Part shown: in pieces, positions 1-6,079 of the stretch | Layout of the letters: each line of letters opens with the position of its first letter | Position numbering within the stretch: position 1 is the stretch's first letter | Source of the DNA: JAZSMS01 sp045536015 | GTDB taxonomy: Bacteria; Bacillota; Clostridia; Christensenellales; QALW01 | Length of the DNA: 20,208 bases | Direction of reading: 5' to 3' | Assembly (NCBI GenBank): GCA_045536015.1 | Contig: JAZSMS010000142.1 | Coordinates: forward strand, 1-20,208 | The notes under the pieces: generated by a model | What the model saw: the letters and a program-made list of their open reading frames with translations, nothing else | Told to the model about the DNA's origin: nothing | The model's database searches: none | Program-made: the position numbers and the translations under genes

Positions 1-22
1 GCGCAAGTAATTCTGGTTTCAT
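1..22 (-). CDS. Start of a gene cut by the window edge, possibly a second U32 protein
   Basis: On the minus strand an ATG at 22-20 follows a GAGG ribosome site that overlaps the last codons of the U32 gene, with 7 bases between the site and the ATG. Only seven residues, MKPELLA, are visible. This opening resembles the usual start of U32-family proteins (MKPELLAPAG), and U32 genes often occur as adjacent pairs, so a tandem second U32 gene is likely but not proven. Seeing only seven residues limits the call. Confidence 0.5.
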
Positions 23-26
23 TTTT

Positions 27-2027
27 TTACCTCAGGGTTTTAAAATATAGTCCGCCGGTTGCCTCGGTTTCTAAAGGAAGCCCGTTTTTGTAGCGGTAGA
101 TAATATCCAAAATTTGTTTGCCGGTTTCTAAATTAAAATATAAAAGTGAAAAATCACTGTTAAACTTTTTATCGCCAACGTAAAGCGGAACTCCGTTATG
201 CAAAACGTTGTTCTTTTTATTTTGGCAAACAAGCGTAAAGTTTTTGTTCATTCGGTCGGTCAGTGTATTAATGCCCGTGCAGTTTTTGCAATTTCTCTCA
301 AGCGGGCAGGCGCGCATACGCATAAGTGGAAGATATCCGTAGCAAATTGCGCCCAAGTTTATTGTTGAAGAAAATGATGTTAAATTGCGGGCATTAATTT
401 CAAACGAGACGGTAATATCGCTTAAGCCAAGCTCTTCTAAAACGTGCGCGGAGAGCGAGTTTAAAACGTTAAGTCCCCAACCGCCGAGAGCTTCTAAATC
501 TGCCGCGCGTGCAAGATAAATAGCACCGATATTATTGCAAAGTGCTTTTTTAATTCCAAGTGTTTTAAGTGATTTTAATTTGTTAAGCAGTTTTTCTTCG
601 TCGTCGGTAAAGACTATCGAAGGAATTTCTACAGCGATATTAGGCTTAAAAGCGTCAATTTCGTCGGGCGGAAGAAAGCATAAAATATCACTGTCTACAA
701 ACTCAAGCTGTTCCTTTTTTGTTAAGCGGACGCGAAGTTCATTTTTGTTATGGATGGCAGAGTATTTTTTTATTTCGGTATCAAAAAACTCGTGCGGTGT
801 AATTTGCGAACGCTCAAGCGTAAGAGCGTCGATAGCTTCCCTGCGCATACGGTTAAGCTCGGAAAGGGGAATAAATATATTGTCTTCTAAATTGATAGAA
901 ATATTGTTGACAAAATACGGCGTTTCGCCAAGCTTGGAAAGCTGCTTTTTTACGTCTTCTGTGCTAGTTGCTCTTGCTTGGGCAACTTGACAAAGCGCAG
1001 TTGTTGATTTAACGCTTTTGTTGCCACAAATAACGGTTAACTCGCCCGTGCCAAGCAATGATGCGGTAAAGTGCATATCGACGGGTACAAGTCCCTTTTC
1101 TTTGGCGTAAAGGGCGGAGAGCGGCTTAATAACCTCAAGCATATTTTCTACGTCTTCTTTTTTGCGGTAACCAAACATTTTGTTGTTGCCCGAAAAGTAT
1201 CCATCGGTAAAGCCCGAGCGCGAAAATGCTTTTTTAAGTGTTTCTTCGTCGTATTTTTCGCCCGCAAGCGCCTTTTTGCAAGCACTTGTTGCACAGGCAA
1301 CGTATTCGGGGCGCTTCATTCTGCCTTCAATTTTAAACGAGCAAACGCCGACACGCGCAAGCTTGCGGATATATTTTATGTGCGATAAATCTTTAAGCGA
1401 AAGCGCATAGCTTTTGTCTTTTAATTTAAAGTCAAGGCGGCAGGGCTGTGCGCACAAGCCGCGGTTGCCGCTACGCTGACCAAGCACTGAGGAAAGATAG
1501 CAGCCACCGGATAAAGAAATGCAAAGGGCACCGTGAATAAAAACCTCAACCTCTAAAGACGTGCTTTTGCAGATGGTTTCAATTTCGTTAAATGAAAGCT
1601 CACGCGCTAAAACAACGCGAGAAAAGCCAAGTTCTTCCAGCATCTTGCATCCGCTTACGTTGTGCACGGATAATTGGGTAGAAGCGTGCATTTTTAAACC
1701 GGGCGCACAGCTTTTTATCAATGATGCAATACCTAAATCCTGAACGATTATAGCGTCAACACCGCTTGCGGCAATTAGCTTGATTTCTTGTTTTGCTCTA
1801 TCCAATTCATCGTCGCGGACAAGGGTATTAAACGTAACGTGAACCTTAACCGAGCGCGCGTGGCAATAGGCAACAACCTCGGGCAGATCGTCAATATTAA
1901 AATTTTCGGCATTTCTGCGCGCGTTAAACGAACCGCAGCCTAAATAAACTGCATTTGCACCGCTTCTGACTGCGGCAATAAGTTGTTCGCGTGCACCTGC
2001 GGGGGCTAAAATTTCTACGTTGTTCAT
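27..2027 (-). CDS. U32 family peptidase / RlhA-like RNA hydroxylation protein
   Basis: The protein is 666 residues. Its N-terminal half has the U32 barrel start (ILAPAG at residues 6-11, NAVYLG at 25-30). The U32 signature spans about residues 161-180, with H165 and G166, and is followed by RSGNRGLCAQPCR. Cysteines 169, 176, 192 and 196 (C-x6-C and C-x3-C) are the set known in RlhA/TrhP relatives to hold an iron-sulfur cluster. The C-terminal half has the second-barrel pattern of large U32 proteins and a further Cys cluster (RACPLERNCKNC). Although named peptidases, characterised large U32 proteins hydroxylate RNA (RlhA on 23S rRNA, TrhP on tRNA) using prephenate. The length is close to RlhA, so an rRNA or tRNA hydroxylation role is my inference. 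The start is supported by AAAGGA eight bases upstream and a perfect sigma-A promoter at 2058-2086. Expression is likely coupled to the cut gene downstream (2-base spacing region, ribosome site inside this gene's end). Confidence 0.88.
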   Translation of the reverse strand: MNNVEILAPAGAREQLIAAVRSGANAVYLGCGSFNARRNAENFNIDDLPEVVAYCHARSVKVHVTFNTLVRDDELDRAKQEIKLIAASGVDAIIVQDLGIASLIKSCAPGLKMHASTQLSVHNVSGCKMLEELGFSRVVLARELSFNEIETICKSTSLEVEVFIHGALCISLSGGCYLSSVLGQRSGNRGLCAQPCRLDFKLKDKSYALSLKDLSHIKYIRKLARVGVCSFKIEGRMKRPEYVACATSACKKALAGEKYDEETLKKAFSRSGFTDGYFSGNNKMFGYRKKEDVENMLEVIKPLSALYAKEKGLVPVDMHFTASLLGTGELTVICGNKSVKSTTALCQVAQARATSTEDVKKQLSKLGETPYFVNNISINLEDNIFIPLSELNRMRREAIDALTLERSQITPHEFFDTEIKKYSAIHNKNELRVRLTKKEQLEFVDSDILCFLPPDEIDAFKPNIAVEIPSIVFTDDEEKLLNKLKSLKTLGIKKALCNNIGAIYLARAADLEALGGWGLNVLNSLSAHVLEELGLSDITVSFEINARNLTSFSSTINLGAICYGYLPLMRMRACPLERNCKNCTGINTLTDRMNKNFTLVCQNKKNNVLHNGVPLYVGDKKFNSDFSLLYFNLETGKQILDIIYRYKNGLPLETEATGGLYFKTLR

Positions 2028-2057
2028 ATATTTCCTTTAAATAAAGTATATACATAA

Positions 2058-2086
2058 ATTATAAATGCGTAAAAATATATTGTCAA
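2058..2086 (-). promoter_or_regulatory. Sigma-A promoter of the U32 gene
   Basis: On the minus strand TTGACA (2086-2081) and TATAAT (2063-2058) are separated by exactly 17 bases. Both hexamers are full consensus, so this should be a strong housekeeping promoter. It lies back to back with the WYL-gene promoter; the two -35 boxes are 9 bp apart. Confidence 0.85.
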
Positions 2087-2095
2087 GGAAAACAC

Positions 2096-2124
2096 TTGAA
2101 AAAGGCGATAGGCTATTGTATAAT
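2096..2124 (+). promoter_or_regulatory. Sigma-A promoter of the WYL regulator gene
   Basis: TTGAAA (2096-2101), a 17-base spacer and TATAAT (2119-2124). Transcription would start near 2131, which is where the GAGGTG ribosome site begins, so the predicted 5' leader is only about 11 bases. Confidence 0.8.
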
Positions 2125-2141
2125 TTATTTGAGGTGATTTT

Positions 2142-3113
2142 GTGGCACGTAGCGAGCAAAAATTAAAGATAGTTTATCTTATGGATATTTTAAGGCAGAA
2201 TTCGGACGAGAATAATCCGATAAGTATGGAAGAAATTATACGCCTTTTATCGCTTAAAGGAATTAAAGCCGAGCGAAAGAGTATCTACGACGATATCCAC
2301 GTGCTTGAAGGTTATGGGCTTGATATTAAATTTGTAAGCAAGAAGGGATATTACATTGCAAACCGTGATTTTGAGGTTGCCGAGCTTAAACTTTTGATAG
2401 ATGCGGTTCAGGCTTCAAAATTTTTAACTCAAAAAAAGAGTGAGCAGCTTATTAAAAAGCTTGAGGCGTTTTCAAGCAAATATACCCAGCAACAGCTTAG
2501 ACATTCGGTAGTTATACGCGAAAGAATAAAAACGATGAACGAAAGCGTTTTTTCAAGTGTTGATATAATTCATCAGGCAATAAATTCTAATCGTCAGATA
2601 ACGTTTAGGTACTTTGAGTGGAATACAAAAAAGGAACGCGTTTACAGAAAGAAAGGCGAAATATATGTTGCAAGCCCACTTGCGCTTTTGTGGGATGACG
2701 AAAACTATTATCTTGTTGCGTTTGATGCTTATGCAAATCAAAAAAAGCATTATCGCGTTGATAAAATGACGCAGATAAGCATCGTTGATAAAAAACGCGA
2801 GGGAGTAGACGAATTTAAGCGCTTTAACACTGCCCAATATTCTAAAAAAATGTTTGGAATGTTTGGCGGTGAACTTACGCGCGTTTCACTTGAATGTGAT
2901 AATTCACTTGTTGGCGTAATGATTGACCGATTTGGAAGCGATCTTATAATTACGCCTAAAGGTGAAAAGTTTATAATTAACGTTGAGGTAGCTAAAAGCC
3001 GCGCCTTTTTAGCGTGGCTTATGCAGTTTGGTGAAAAAGTAAAAATTCTATCGCCTCAAAGTGCGATAGATGAGTTAAAAGAACTGATAAAAGAAATTTC
3101 GGAAAAATATTAA
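2142..3113 (+). CDS. WYL-domain transcriptional regulator
   Basis: A 323-residue protein with the standard architecture of WYL regulators: an N-terminal winged HTH at about residues 1-70 (the recognition helix region includes IKAERKSIYDDIHVLEGYG), a linker, a WYL domain at about 140-215 (ITFRYFEWN, then SPLALLWDDENYYLVAFD and HYRVDKM), and a WCX-type C-terminal part to the end. WYL domains are known to sense ligands or nucleic acids and to control stress, defence and metabolic genes; the ligand here is unknown. The start is GTG at 2142, placed 5 bases after GAGGTG (2131-2136). It is divergent from the U32 gene across 114 bases holding two consensus promoters, so autoregulation and control of the U32 gene are plausible inferences. 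No terminator is seen directly after the stop. Confidence 0.9.
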   Translation: MARSEQKLKIVYLMDILRQNSDENNPISMEEIIRLLSLKGIKAERKSIYDDIHVLEGYGLDIKFVSKKGYYIANRDFEVAELKLLIDAVQASKFLTQKKSEQLIKKLEAFSSKYTQQQLRHSVVIRERIKTMNESVFSSVDIIHQAINSNRQITFRYFEWNTKKERVYRKKGEIYVASPLALLWDDENYYLVAFDAYANQKKHYRVDKMTQISIVDKKREGVDEFKRFNTAQYSKKMFGMFGGELTRVSLECDNSLVGVMIDRFGSDLIITPKGEKFIINVEVAKSRAFLAWLMQFGEKVKILSPQSAIDELKELIKEISEKY

Positions 3114-3130
3114 AAACTTTTTTAAAGTCC

Positions 3131-3168
3131 TGTTTAATGTACACTAAATATTTTATACTTTAAGTGTA
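3131..3168 (+). promoter_or_regulatory. Possible promoter with flanking inverted repeat
   Basis: A -10-like TATACT (3154-3159) has only a poor -35 (TGTTTA, 3131-3136) 17 bases upstream. The inverted repeat TACACT (3140-3145) / AGTGTA (3163-3168) brackets the -10 and could be an operator. The weak -35 fits an activated promoter, an alternative sigma factor or read-through from the WYL gene. Confidence 0.3.
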
Positions 3169-3190
3169 AAATAAATCGGAGGTGCAAAAA

Positions 3191-3367
3191 ATGGGAACTT
3201 TAATTGTTTTTATGCTTTGGTTGTTTGCCTGCATTGCTATAGATAAAATTTTGGAAGCAAAAAAGAGAAAGAAGCATAGGGAGCAGCAGGCAAGAGAAAA
3301 GAGAGTTTATTATTATAGACAAAGACAAATGGGAACAAGCAAATTTCAAATGAAAAAAAGCGCATAA
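3191..3367 (+). CDS. Small single-span membrane protein with a basic tail
   Basis: I do not recognise a family. The protein is 58 residues: a hydrophobic N-terminal segment (about residues 3-18, TLIVFMLWLFACIAI) followed by a strongly basic cytoplasmic-type tail rich in Lys, Arg and Gln (EAKKRKKHREQQAREKR) with a YYY cluster. The start is chosen at ATG 3191 because GGAGGTG (3178-3184) lies 6-8 bases upstream; the in-frame GTG at 3182 is part of that ribosome site and cannot be the start. It is a monocistronic unit ending in a clear terminator, which argues for a real gene. Function unknown. Confidence 0.65.
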   Translation: MGTLIVFMLWLFACIAIDKILEAKKRKKHREQQAREKRVYYYRQRQMGTSKFQMKKSA

Positions 3368-3399
3368 AAAAACTGCTGATTAACTTCAGCAGTTTTTTT
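3366..3399. terminator. Bidirectional intrinsic terminator
   Basis: CTGCTGA (3373-3379) pairs with TCAGCAG (3386-3392) across the loop TTAACT, extended by A/T pairs, with a T-run on the plus side and an A-run (T-run on the minus strand) on the other. It serves the small membrane protein gene and the converging AbrB-type gene. Confidence 0.9.
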
Positions 3400-3404
3400 A
3401 TTTG

Positions 3405-3653
3405 TTAAGCTTCGTCAGTGTTCAACTTTTTTCGACAATTTTTGCAAATGTATTTATCGTTATACAGTATCATATCTTCGGTACTATTGCAAAAAATGCA
3501 GGCAGGAGCGTACTTTTTAAGTACAAGTCCATCGTCGGTAGAGTAAAATTCAACGGAATCACGCACCTTAAGACCTAAGTTTTTGCGTATTTCAGCAGGA
3601 ATAACTAATCTGCCCATATCGTCAATAACCCTGACCATACCTGTTGCTTTCAT
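3405..3653 (-). CDS. AbrB-family transition-state regulator with zinc-ribbon tail
   Basis: An 82-residue protein whose first 50 residues match the AbrB/MazE/SpoVT swapped-hairpin DNA-binding domain (MKATGMVRVIDDMGRLVIP, then EIRKNLGLKVRDSVEFY). The C-terminus has C52-x2-C55 and C70-x2-C73, a likely zinc site typical of clostridial AbrB-like proteins and absent from B. subtilis AbrB. AbrB-type proteins are dimeric or tetrameric repressors of post-exponential and sporulation genes. The start is ATG 3653 with GGAGG 7 bases upstream. A longer frame exists to 3698, but that codon falls inside the promoter (-10 at 3680-3685), so it cannot be in the transcript. SpoVT is less likely because its C-terminal GAF domain is missing. 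Confidence 0.9.
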   Translation of the reverse strand: MKATGMVRVIDDMGRLVIPAEIRKNLGLKVRDSVEFYSTDDGLVLKKYAPACIFCNSTEDMILYNDKYICKNCRKKLNTDEA

Positions 3654-3679
3654 TTGAAAACCTCCGTTTCTTCTGCAAT

Positions 3680-3708
3680 ATTTTACAATATGTGACAAAA
3701 AAAGTCAA
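3680..3708 (-). promoter_or_regulatory. Sigma-A promoter of the AbrB-type gene
   Basis: On the minus strand TTGACT (3708-3703), a 17-base spacer and TAAAAT (3685-3680). The predicted start near 3673 gives a leader of about 20 bases with GGAGG. Confidence 0.75.
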
Positions 3709-3723
3709 GAGTTAGGTGACAAG

Positions 3724-3760
3724 AAAATAAAAAAACAGTGATGCTTTTTAAGCATCACTG
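3724..3760 (-). terminator. Intrinsic terminator of rpsT
   Basis: CAGTGATGCTT (3736-3746) and AAGCATCACTG (3750-3760) form an 11-bp perfect stem with a TTT loop. On the minus strand it is followed by a T-run (A-run 3724-3735 on the plus strand). Confidence 0.9.
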
Positions 3761-3774
3761 CATAAAGGTTGCAA

Positions 3775-4038
3775 TTAAGCCATTTTGTTAACTGTAACGG
3801 CAAGCTGCGACTTTTTACGGGCTGCGGCGTTCTTATGAAGAATGCCCTTAGCGGCAGCCTTATCAACAGCCTTTGTTATAGCAGGAAGCATTGCTTCTGC
3901 AGCGGCCTTGTCGCCACTTTCAACTACTGCAAAGAACTTTTTGAGGTTTGTCTTTAAAGCTGACTTAACAGTACGATTACGAAGCTGCTTTTTGTTTGTA
4001 ACCTTGATTCTTTTTTTAGCTGATTTTATATTTGCCAT
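3775..4038 (-). CDS. rpsT: 30S ribosomal protein S20
   Basis: The 87-residue, Lys/Ala-rich protein opens MANIKSAKKRIKVTNKKQLRN and continues with the helical pattern of bacterial S20 (SALKTNLKKFF, then GILHKNAAARKKSQL). S20 binds 16S rRNA in the foot of the 30S subunit. The start ATG has AGGAGGG 8 bases upstream and its own sigma-A promoter (4079-4107), and the gene ends in a strong terminator, so it is a single-gene unit. Its position divergent from gpr-spoIIP matches the arrangement in Bacillus and many Clostridia, which supports both identities. Confidence 0.97.
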   Translation of the reverse strand: MANIKSAKKRIKVTNKKQLRNRTVKSALKTNLKKFFAVVESGDKAAAEAMLPAITKAVDKAAAKGILHKNAAARKKSQLAVTVNKMA

Positions 4039-4078
4039 GGAAATTCCCTCCTAACGTGCAATGATAACTAACGATGGT

Positions 4079-4107
4079 ATTTTACCATACACTTATTTTT
4101 TTGGCAA
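4079..4107 (-). promoter_or_regulatory. Sigma-A promoter of rpsT
   Basis: On the minus strand TTGCCA (4107-4102), a 17-base spacer and TAAAAT (4084-4079). The leader to the ATG at 4038 is about 35 bases; no S20-binding structure was recognised in it. Confidence 0.75.
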
Positions 4108-4134
4108 GGAAATTTTTTAATATTTGAACTTATT

Positions 4135-4165
4135 TGAATAAAAGTGTTTTAAAAGGCGGATATTA
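4135..4165 (+). promoter_or_regulatory. Sigma-G-type forespore promoter of gpr
   Basis: TGAATA (4135-4140) is followed after 18 bases by GATATTA (4159-4165). These match the known sigma-G elements (-35 GHATR, -10 CATNHTA) except for the first base of the -10. No sigma-A-like pair fits here. B. subtilis gpr is read by sigma-F and sigma-G, so the match makes biological sense. Confidence 0.6.
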
Positions 4166-4197
4166 AGACAGTAATAATAATTTTTTGGGTGAATAAT

Positions 4198-5082
4198 ATG
4201 TTTAAAACCGATATAGCGCGCGAAGCGTGCGAAAAGCTTTTATCAAGCGACATAGATAAAAATGAGTTTAATTTGTTTGGACTGGAGTGTGCAAGCGTAG
4301 AAATAAAAAGCGATGAAGTTGCAAAAGAGATAGGTAAAAGAAAGGGTAAATACGTTTCGATAGAAAGTGATGCCGTATTGCGCGGGGATGAAGAAAAATA
4401 TAAGGATATTTCACTTGCTATTGCCGATCAGCTAAGAAAAATGCTTCCTGATAAAAGCGCGCCTGTACTTGTTGCAGGTCTTGGTAACCGTGAGCTTACA
4501 CCCGACAGTATAGGCAACAAGGTTATAGATAAGGTGCTTGTTACAAGGCACGTTTTTGAATTTATGCCGCAGGCGGCGGATGAACGTTTGCGTTCTGTCA
4601 GTGCGATAGCACCCGGTGTGTTAGGCGTAACGGGAATAGAAAGTGCGGATATAATTGCAAGTATAGCAAAAAAAATAGGCGCAAAGGCAATAATTGTAGT
4701 TGACGCTTTGGCGGCGCGCGCAAGCGAAAGATTGTTTGCTACCTTTCAAATAAGTAATGCAGGTATCGAACCGGGCGCAGGCGTAGGAAACAAACGCAGT
4801 GCGCTTACCGAACAAACTACGCAAATTCCCGTTATTGCTATCGGTGTGCCTACTGTTGTGTATGCTTCATCATTAGTATATTCGGCAATAGTAAATATGA
4901 TGAAGGACGATAAAAGTGCTGAGGAGTACGCACAAAAAATTTCAAGCGTTGCACCCGAAATGGTCGTAACACCTAAAGAGATAGATACTATTGCAGCGGA
5001 CGCTTCAATGATAATAGCCGACGGAATAAATTTTGCGCTTCATAATGCGCCAAGCGAAGAAATAAAACAATTTGCGTTCTAA
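4198..5082 (+). CDS. gpr: Germination protease GPR
   Basis: A 294-residue member of the GPR family (peptidase A25), which degrades small acid-soluble spore proteins at germination. The family core is clear: VAGLGNRELTPDSIG and VTRHVFEF, then VVDALAAR and FQISNAGIEPGAGVGNKR. The Asp residues in TPD and VVDALAAR match the two catalytic aspartates known from B. megaterium GPR. The N-terminus FKTDIARE resembles the SASP-like site where the zymogen cleaves itself, so the propeptide would be only about five residues. The start is ATG 4198 with GGGTGA (4187-4192) as ribosome site; the in-frame GTG at 4189 is inside that site. It is followed 46 bases later by spoIIP and preceded by a sigma-G-like promoter. 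Confidence 0.95.
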   Translation: MFKTDIAREACEKLLSSDIDKNEFNLFGLECASVEIKSDEVAKEIGKRKGKYVSIESDAVLRGDEEKYKDISLAIADQLRKMLPDKSAPVLVAGLGNRELTPDSIGNKVIDKVLVTRHVFEFMPQAADERLRSVSAIAPGVLGVTGIESADIIASIAKKIGAKAIIVVDALAARASERLFATFQISNAGIEPGAGVGNKRSALTEQTTQIPVIAIGVPTVVYASSLVYSAIVNMMKDDKSAEEYAQKISSVAPEMVVTPKEIDTIAADASMIIADGINFALHNAPSEEIKQFAF

Positions 5083-5092
5083 AAATAAAAAG

Positions 5093-5131
5093 CAAAGCAT
5101 AAAATAGTTATACAAGAGGTGAGATGCTTTG
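5093..5131 (+). promoter_or_regulatory. Hairpin enclosing the spoIIP ribosome site
   Basis: CAAAGCAT (5093-5100) is perfectly complementary to ATGCTTTG (5124-5131). The 8-bp stem includes the TTG start codon (5129-5131) and places GAGGTGA (5116-5122) in a 23-base loop. In the gpr-spoIIP transcript this could slow spoIIP translation. Seen in sequence; the regulatory role is inference. Confidence 0.35.
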
Positions 5132-6025
5132 AAAAAATGGACGTGCTGTTTTTTAGCGGTAATAATGCTTATAGTGTTTTCGTTGCCAAAGCAAAGCGTA
5201 ATAACGCTTGATGCGGATAAGTCAAGCGTTTCGGTGCAAGAAGAAAATTTAGTGGTTTCGCTTATTAAAGGCGTAACGGAATTCTTTTTAGGAATAAAAG
5301 AAGTTGGCGGAAAAGAGATAGTTGTTGATTTAACAAACGTTCCAAAGGACGAAATGCTTGTCGAAATAGAAAAAATAGAGGCAAAGCCTAAAGAAGAAAA
5401 CGTTGCGCCAAATAAAAAGATGCCTACTGTGCTTATTTATCACACGCACACCGACGAGGCATATTTAAAGGGAGATAAGCAGTATAAAGAAACAAGCGTA
5501 GGAAGGTCGCTTGATGCAAATTATAACGTTATTGCAGTAGGAACTGCTCTAAAGCAGGCCCTTGAAGAAAAGGGGTTTACGGTTATTCACGATACGACCG
5601 ATAACGTAAGCGAAAGCTTTTCTAACGCATATCAAAAAAGCTATGAAACAATAAAGCAATATATCGGAAAGGCTGATATTTACATAGATTTGCATCGCGA
5701 CGCTTATTACGGGCAGGATAGGGACGTTTTATTTGAGGGCGAAAAGTTTTCACACGTTTGCTTTGTGGTAGCAAACGGTCAAAATTATTCACAGAAGCCT
5801 AATTGGCAAGAAAATTATGAGCTTGCACTTTCGCTTACGCAAAAAATTAACGGCATTGTTCCTGATTTGGCAAACGATATAATTTTTAAAAATGCAAGGT
5901 ACAATCAGCACGTTTCTACTTCAAGCCTTTTAATAGAAATGGGGCACGAAGAAAACGATATAGAAATTGTTAAAAAAAGCGCCAAAATAGTGGCGCAGGC
6001 TTTTGCAGAATTTTATAGTGCTTGA
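5129..6025 (+). CDS. spoIIP: Stage II sporulation protein P
   Basis: A 298-residue SpoIIP, the amidase/endopeptidase that with SpoIID and SpoIIM removes septal peptidoglycan during engulfment. An N-terminal signal anchor (about residues 4-19) is followed by a linker and the catalytic domain from about residue 97. Motifs are VLIYHTHTDEAY (H105, E110), IYIDLHRDAY (H189) and SLLIEMGHEEND (E270), matching the zinc/catalytic positions of the family. It is shorter than B. subtilis SpoIIP (about 400 residues), mainly in the linker. The start is TTG 5129: GAGGTGA lies 6 bases upstream, and the nearer ATG at 5124 reads ATG-CTT-TGA, a two-codon frame. It lies 46 bases after gpr, as in Bacillus. Its last codons overlap the gpsA promoter. 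Confidence 0.93.
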   Translation: MKKWTCCFLAVIMLIVFSLPKQSVITLDADKSSVSVQEENLVVSLIKGVTEFFLGIKEVGGKEIVVDLTNVPKDEMLVEIEKIEAKPKEENVAPNKKMPTVLIYHTHTDEAYLKGDKQYKETSVGRSLDANYNVIAVGTALKQALEEKGFTVIHDTTDNVSESFSNAYQKSYETIKQYIGKADIYIDLHRDAYYGQDRDVLFEGEKFSHVCFVVANGQNYSQKPNWQENYELALSLTQKINGIVPDLANDIIFKNARYNQHVSTSSLLIEMGHEENDIEIVKKSAKIVAQAFAEFYSA

Positions 6026-6050
6026 TTAAATTAAAAAAAGGATATATAAT
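6022..6050 (+). promoter_or_regulatory. Sigma-A promoter of gpsA
   Basis: TTGATT (6022-6027), a 17-base spacer and TATAAT (6045-6050). The -35 covers the spoIIP stop codon. It lets gpsA be expressed in growing cells independently of the sporulation genes upstream. Confidence 0.75.
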
Positions 6051-6079
6051 AGATATAATAAAATTTTAAGGAAAGAAAT

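Noticed and set aside
535..990. A 151-residue plus-strand frame inside the U32 gene.
   Set aside because: Serine-rich reverse-strand shadow of a well-supported gene, with no start signals.
3405..3698. The longer AbrB frame starting at 3698.
   Set aside because: Its first codon lies between the -35 and -10 of the gene's promoter; the ATG at 3653 has a GGAGG and gives the canonical protein start.
5083..5128. A sigma-E promoter for spoIIP (TATACAAG at 5109-5116 resembles a -10).
   Set aside because: No -35 at the right spacing, and the predicted start would fall in or after the ribosome site.
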